NCBI GenBank assembly: GCA_009809945.1
Contig: WTPW01001166.1
Location: 153,793-217,792 of the forward strand
Direction of reading: 5' to 3'
DNA: 64,000 nucleotides
Source of the DNA: Gigaspora margarita
Lineage: Eukaryota > Glomeromycota > Glomeromycetes > Diversisporales > Gigasporaceae
Shown here: in pieces, positions 59,724-64,000 of the stretch
Position numbering within the stretch: position 1 is the stretch's first letter
Layout of the letters: each line of letters starts with the position of its first letter
The notes under the pieces: generated by a model
Database searches by the model: none
What the model was told of the DNA's origin: nothing
Seen by the model: the letters and a program-made list of their open reading frames with translations, nothing else
Translations under genes and position numbers: made by a program

Positions 59724-60236
59724 ACCAAGTATAGGAGCAGACCTGTGACCAAAAGATTTAAGATTGCTACAGAAAAGCCTTATTGTCAGCTGTATATATA
59801 TTGAAGCTATAGTAAAACTAGGCACAATAGTGCAAGATATCAGAAGAAAGGTGGTTAATTTGATATTGATGGGTTATTGAAAGGTTTGTTGATTGTATTT
59901 GATATGTGATGTGTAGTTGTTATTTGATGTGTGATTGTTGCAATTGTTATTGATATGTAATTATTGTATTATGTGTGATTGTTGTATGATTGTTATACTA
60001 TGTTATTAATTAACTGCACTAGAGCAATTCTAGGCTACAGTTTATTAGAATAAATGTGAATTCAATAGTACTTGCAATTGAAAAGATGTGAATATTTAAG
60101 TATATACTAGTAATTAGGTAGTATGTGCTATAGAGAAATTGGCTATTGTATGTATATAATATACATAATGTACATACTATCATAGTTTTATGTATCTATT
60201 CTAATATACATTATTTTGCTATTAACTCCAAGGCTC
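59724..60236. repeat. Gene-free, TGATTGTTGT-type short repeats
   Basis: 59885-60000 is built of TGATATGTGATTGTTGT-like units. Nothing else seen. Confidence 0.5.
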
Positions 60237-60349
60237 TAATCTAATAAAATAATGTGCAGGAGTGTAATTTCGAATTTTGGCCTGAATTAAGCTTAATTCA
60301 GGCCAAAATTCAAAATTATACCCCTGCATATTAATTTATGAAAATACAG
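60237..60349. mobile_element. Hairpin MITE, second copy of the 20953 family
   Basis: Palindromic centre GGCCTGAATTAAGCTTAATT and CCCCTGCATATTAATT arm match 20953-21068; TA at the right end. The left end has diverged. Confidence 0.65.
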
Positions 60350-61620
60350 TAAGACCAATTGCATTGCATATTCGAATTGTAAGTATATTCTGATACATAG
60401 TGCTGTCCAAAATCCTAGAAATTTAATTTGTATTTAGAATTTTTTATTGTTTTTTAAATTTTACCTTGCTCTTATCTTTATTTTTTTTTATTTTTTTTTT
60501 TATTCTTTGACAGACTCACTAGCACTTAGCTAGAATACAAAAAAAGTAATTTATAGCTAATTAGAAAACTAGTTACAATTATAACCACCTGAATTAACCT
60601 TCTATATATAAGCCTAGCATTACCTGGCTGCTTCTATAAGTGCCCAGATACGCCCTATTACACCAATACTCTGGAGAGATCAGATGTCCTAATGACAGTA
60701 CTGCCAAGAATATAGGATTTTTGTTCAAATCCCTCCTACCTAGCATCTATGGTGGGTTAGATATTAAATATCCGTACTTAACCATACAAGAAAAAAAAAG
60801 TAACAAGAAAATTTAAAGGAAAAGTAAAAAATGTAGAAAACTTCAAATCCTACACGAAATACCAAGTAATAACATAACTAAATGATAAAAGGTGAGAGGA
60901 ATAAAGAAAAAACCTATACTAATAATGGAACTTACATACATTTTTGAAAGAAAAAAGACAAAAAAAGGAAGGAAAAATATGAAAAAACTAAAAAAAACTT
61001 AATTCTATTTTCAAAAGTTAAAAATTATATAATACTGCACAAAGAAATGCTCTGCCAAAGTATTATATGTACATAAAAGAAAACTACGCCTAAAAGAACA
61101 TTCTAGAAAGAAATTTTTATTCGATATTTTCTCCAAAGTACTCGCACGTATCATTCATTGTTTATTTCACAGAAACTGAAAACTACTCGTGACTTGATTC
61201 AAATTAGGTAGGCGCATTCCTAATTTGAACAGAGTAATCATTGTCAATCTTTTGGAAGGGGTAGGCTGATTTTCCTACTTTTGTGAAAATTTTAAAAAAA
61301 CCAAAGAGAATATCGAGAGTGCCAAAACTTGCAAAGAGCGTAAGTTTTATGCTTTGTAGAATAATATATTCAACAAAAAGTATGTTTCTGCTGAGACTTC
61401 CACAACCTTTGACAAAAAACTTCAGGGTTGTTGCCCTACTACATCTTCTATAATAACAAAGTCTTCTGCCCAGAAAACCAAACCCACAAGGAGAGTTCTT
61501 TTCATCTCTATTTCAGTTCGCCTTACATGCAATCTGAAACTCTTTATCCAAGCCGCTTCTGATAAAGTTTTTGTTATGTATAAATATATTAACTATAAGG
61601 TTTTCATAGATTAGTAGTTT
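60350..61620 (+). repeat. Dispersed repeat with possible tRNA-like head
   Basis: 61010-61610 is the forward partner of 35090-35710. At 60700-60745 the sequence CCTAATGACAGTACTG and GTTCAAATCCC resembles tRNA A and B boxes, so 60640-60770 may be a SINE head; the other copy lacks it. 60475-60505 is a T tract. No protein recognised. Confidence 0.4.
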
Positions 61621-63306
61621 GAAGAAGTTTTGGTCCAGAGGATCGTCAGAAAGAGTTATATATATATTATTTTTTCCTCTTATCTTTATTAAATTTAATA
61701 AAAACTTTTTATAATTGGAAAAAATTTTATAATTTAAATCTAATGCTAAAAAATAAACTTAGACATAAGCTAAATAAACAAAATAAGCATGGCAGAAGGT
61801 CATTTTGATTGGCCAAAATTAGAGTAAATATTATTGGCAATGATTTTTTTTTTATACAGTTAATTGTAATTTTTAAAGTACTTTTATTAAGTAAAGATTG
61901 TTACAATATATGAAAATTTTTTTTATTATATATAAATATAACAACTGGTTTAATATTCTATTTTTTTACCTTTAAAGCAACCATTTTTTTAATTGGGATA
62001 TAGTTGGATGCTATAGCTAAGAAAATTAGATGAGAAACAAAAGTTTTACTAGTCTTAATAGCTTCGAAAATGTCAGGACACAAAGTATATGAAGTTGTTT
62101 GAATTTCTACTCATTTTGTATTGATTACTAATGTGCTTTTTCTTTTATCTCTGAAAAATACAATAAGAAATTATAAGCGAACAGATATGAAATAAAGAGT
62201 TATACCATAGAACATATCAACAAATACTTGAAAAAATATTTGGCAAAATAGATTGCAAATCTTTAGTTTAAAATAGACAGTTTTATTATCAATATTATTA
62301 CCTCGTGTAATTAATGTCAATCTTACTTTTTAGAATGACAAACCTGTTTATTATTAAAGACATGAAGAGTGGCTTTTGAGAATGTGAATACATAAATAGG
62401 TTTATAATTATGTGAATGAATATAGGTTTTATTATTTAAAAAGATAAAAACTTCTTTCGCCCAAGTTTAATTTTTACTAAATTTTTTGTATTGCCTTATA
62501 TCCGAAACAGAGTAAAAGAACTTAATCCCAGAAAGGTTTCACCAAGGTTCTGTTTCTCTATCTCAATGTTCAAATTATGAAGTAGGCCTTCGGGTCTTAA
62601 TGCAGTAATACCATTTTTACCTGGGTTTTAAATTTGGCTGATTTAAAGAAATTTCTATAATTTTTTTTATTTTTTTTAATGCTATAATTAACAAAGTATT
62701 TTAATTAAAAAAAACATGTTGTGAATGTAAGCAAAGCTAAACTTTGCAAATATGTAACTTTAATTAAAAAAAATAATAAAAGTATTTACTGTAAAATAAA
62801 CACTATTATCTACGAAGTGGACAATAAATATGCGAGTATGTGAGTAATTAAATGTGTAAGTAGATATATTTGAATAATATTTGAATAATTTAGATTGGAA
62901 TTTATCAAATGATTAGCAGAATTCAAATAAGTACTATTTATTTGAATATTTGATAAAAATATTATTCGAATAATAAATACTAATATGGAGCTTTATAAAC
63001 AAATGTGCGGTAGAGACCTGTAAAATCTGGAAATTATAGCAGATTAGTATGGTATAGGTGAGCAGATCTGTATAGTATAGACTGGATTTAAGATCTATAC
63101 TATACCAATCAACTATAATTCCTAACTCTAACGCTAAAAGTATTTTACAGATCAGTTTAGTATAGCCTTAAGGTATGGGTACCTATTTTCAGAGATGCCC
63201 CTATTTCTATAGATTCTACATTTCACCTATTTATCATCAGCCAATGAATTAAATTTGTATATAAAATAAGGTTTAAGTTTGTTATACACTTTATACATAT
63301 ATATAA
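61621..63306. other. Intergenic, no gene seen
   Basis: AT-rich. A weak inverted repeat (TTTGAATAATATTT and partner) lies at 62868-62985. Confidence 0.4.
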
Positions 63307-63310
63307 ATAC

Positions 63311-63560
63311 AGTATATTCCTGAAAATAAGCAACTCTGAAAATAAGCAACCCCTTGATTTTGAGCAAAAAACCAAAAAAACCTCAAATACCCGAAAATAA
63401 GCTACCTTATATTTTTAAGCTAAAAACAATAGTAATTTTTTTATTCCGAAAATAAGCAACTTCTCAAATCTATACAATAGTAAATAAACAAGTTTCTAGT
63501 AATGCTTATTATTTTCTCAGTGGGAAAATAACAAGCATTACTTAGAAACTTGTTTTTTTT
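63311..63560. mobile_element. Possible pogo-like left end and hairpin
   Basis: TA then CAGTATATTCCTGAAAATAAG, with three more CGAAAATAAGC units to 63470, like the AAATAAGC-bearing ends of the element at 20839. A 33-bp-arm hairpin follows (63490-63556, AAGTTTCTAGTAATGCTT). No right end is seen. Confidence 0.45.
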
Positions 63561-63659
63561 ACTGTCACGATATCATTTCTAACCGAGAATTTACATACAT
63601 ATATGCATATATATTTACTATTGTTATCGATATCTTCTTCTCACGCTTACTTGATTCTG

Positions 63660-64000
63660 TTAGTGAACATACTAAAATAAAAAATTAAATAAATTAATAA
63701 AGTAAAATAAAAATGAAACAAATAAATCGCAAAAATAAATAAATTATAAATAAATAAGTTAAATAAAAAAATTAATTAAAATAATAAAAGATAAAAAAAG
63801 AAAAATTAAATACAAAAAAAAAATAAAAAATAAAAAAATTAAATAAATAATAATAAAAAATAAATTGAAAAAAAATTTTTTAAGAAAAAAATAAAATAAA
63901 AAATAAATAAATAATGTTAAAAAAATAAAATTAAAAAAATCAAATAAAAAAATAAAATTAAAAAAAATTAAAAAAAAAACAAAAAATAATTTAAAAAAAA
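63660..64000. repeat. A-rich low-complexity end
   Basis: AAATAAAT-type sequence to the window border. Confidence 0.8.

Overview
The window is very AT-rich eukaryotic DNA with short introns (about 69 to 87 bp, GT...AG, branch-like CTAAT before the acceptor). It carries Sel1-repeat/protein-kinase genes with a DLHSGN catalytic loop, F-box/28-residue-LRR genes, a Crypton-like tyrosine recombinase, and MULE and hAT transposase remains. This combination fits an arbuscular mycorrhizal fungus (Glomeromycota, Rhizophagus-like). The assignment rests on family recognition, not on a database search. I saw no tRNA, rRNA, CRISPR array or operon-like structure.

Host-type genes occupy a small part. A Sel1-repeat/kinase gene (1136-3262) looks intact apart from an assembly gap. 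An F-box/LRR gene (7906-9318) is followed by a truncated Sel1 pseudogene (13232-13788). A second F-box/LRR gene (26357-27538) is followed by a second, more complete Sel1/kinase pseudogene (30621-32368, with a displaced piece at 33394-33440). The two F-box/LRR-to-Sel1 blocks (about 7.6-13.8 kb and 25.8-32.4 kb) are paralogous in genes and spacers. Bases 1-3262 match their right-hand part, so a third block probably starts left of the window. Because the three copies can be aligned, they supply empty sites that prove several insertions in the middle copy.

The rest is mostly mobile and repetitive DNA. 3.7-6.2 kb: nested pogo-like and hAT-like elements, then a decayed Tc1/mariner element. 11.7-12.9 kb: a MULE-type MITE and a TTAA-flanked foldback element that itself carries an A-tailed retro-insertion. 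14.0-16.8 kb: an LTR-like piece, an octamer foldback and a multi-hairpin element. 17.1-18.7 kb: the Crypton-like gene. 20.5-23.2 kb: a three-deep nest, a MITE and a foldback element. 32.4-35.0 kb: an insertion in the kinase pseudogene and a decayed hAT transposase gene. 36.3-46.5 kb: a dense cluster with four members of a TIR family beginning AGGACCC, a foldback element with tandem-repeat arms, a palindromic satellite, two more TTAA elements and a second multi-hairpin element. 47-55 kb: T-rich minisatellite DNA and a pogo-like element with a 9-bp-TSD element nested in it. 55.9-59.7 kb: a decayed FAR1/MULE/SWIM transposase gene split by one hAT-like MITE and followed by another hAT-like element. 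59.7-64 kb: repeats and low-complexity DNA.

The most interesting signals are the AGGACCC family, whose interiors change completely while ends and 8-bp target duplications persist; the TTAA foldback family and an approximately 80-nt module it shares with a pogo-like element; two multi-hairpin elements whose stem sequence was replaced while pairing was kept; and telomere-like TTAGGG tracts at the centres of several unrelated MITEs.
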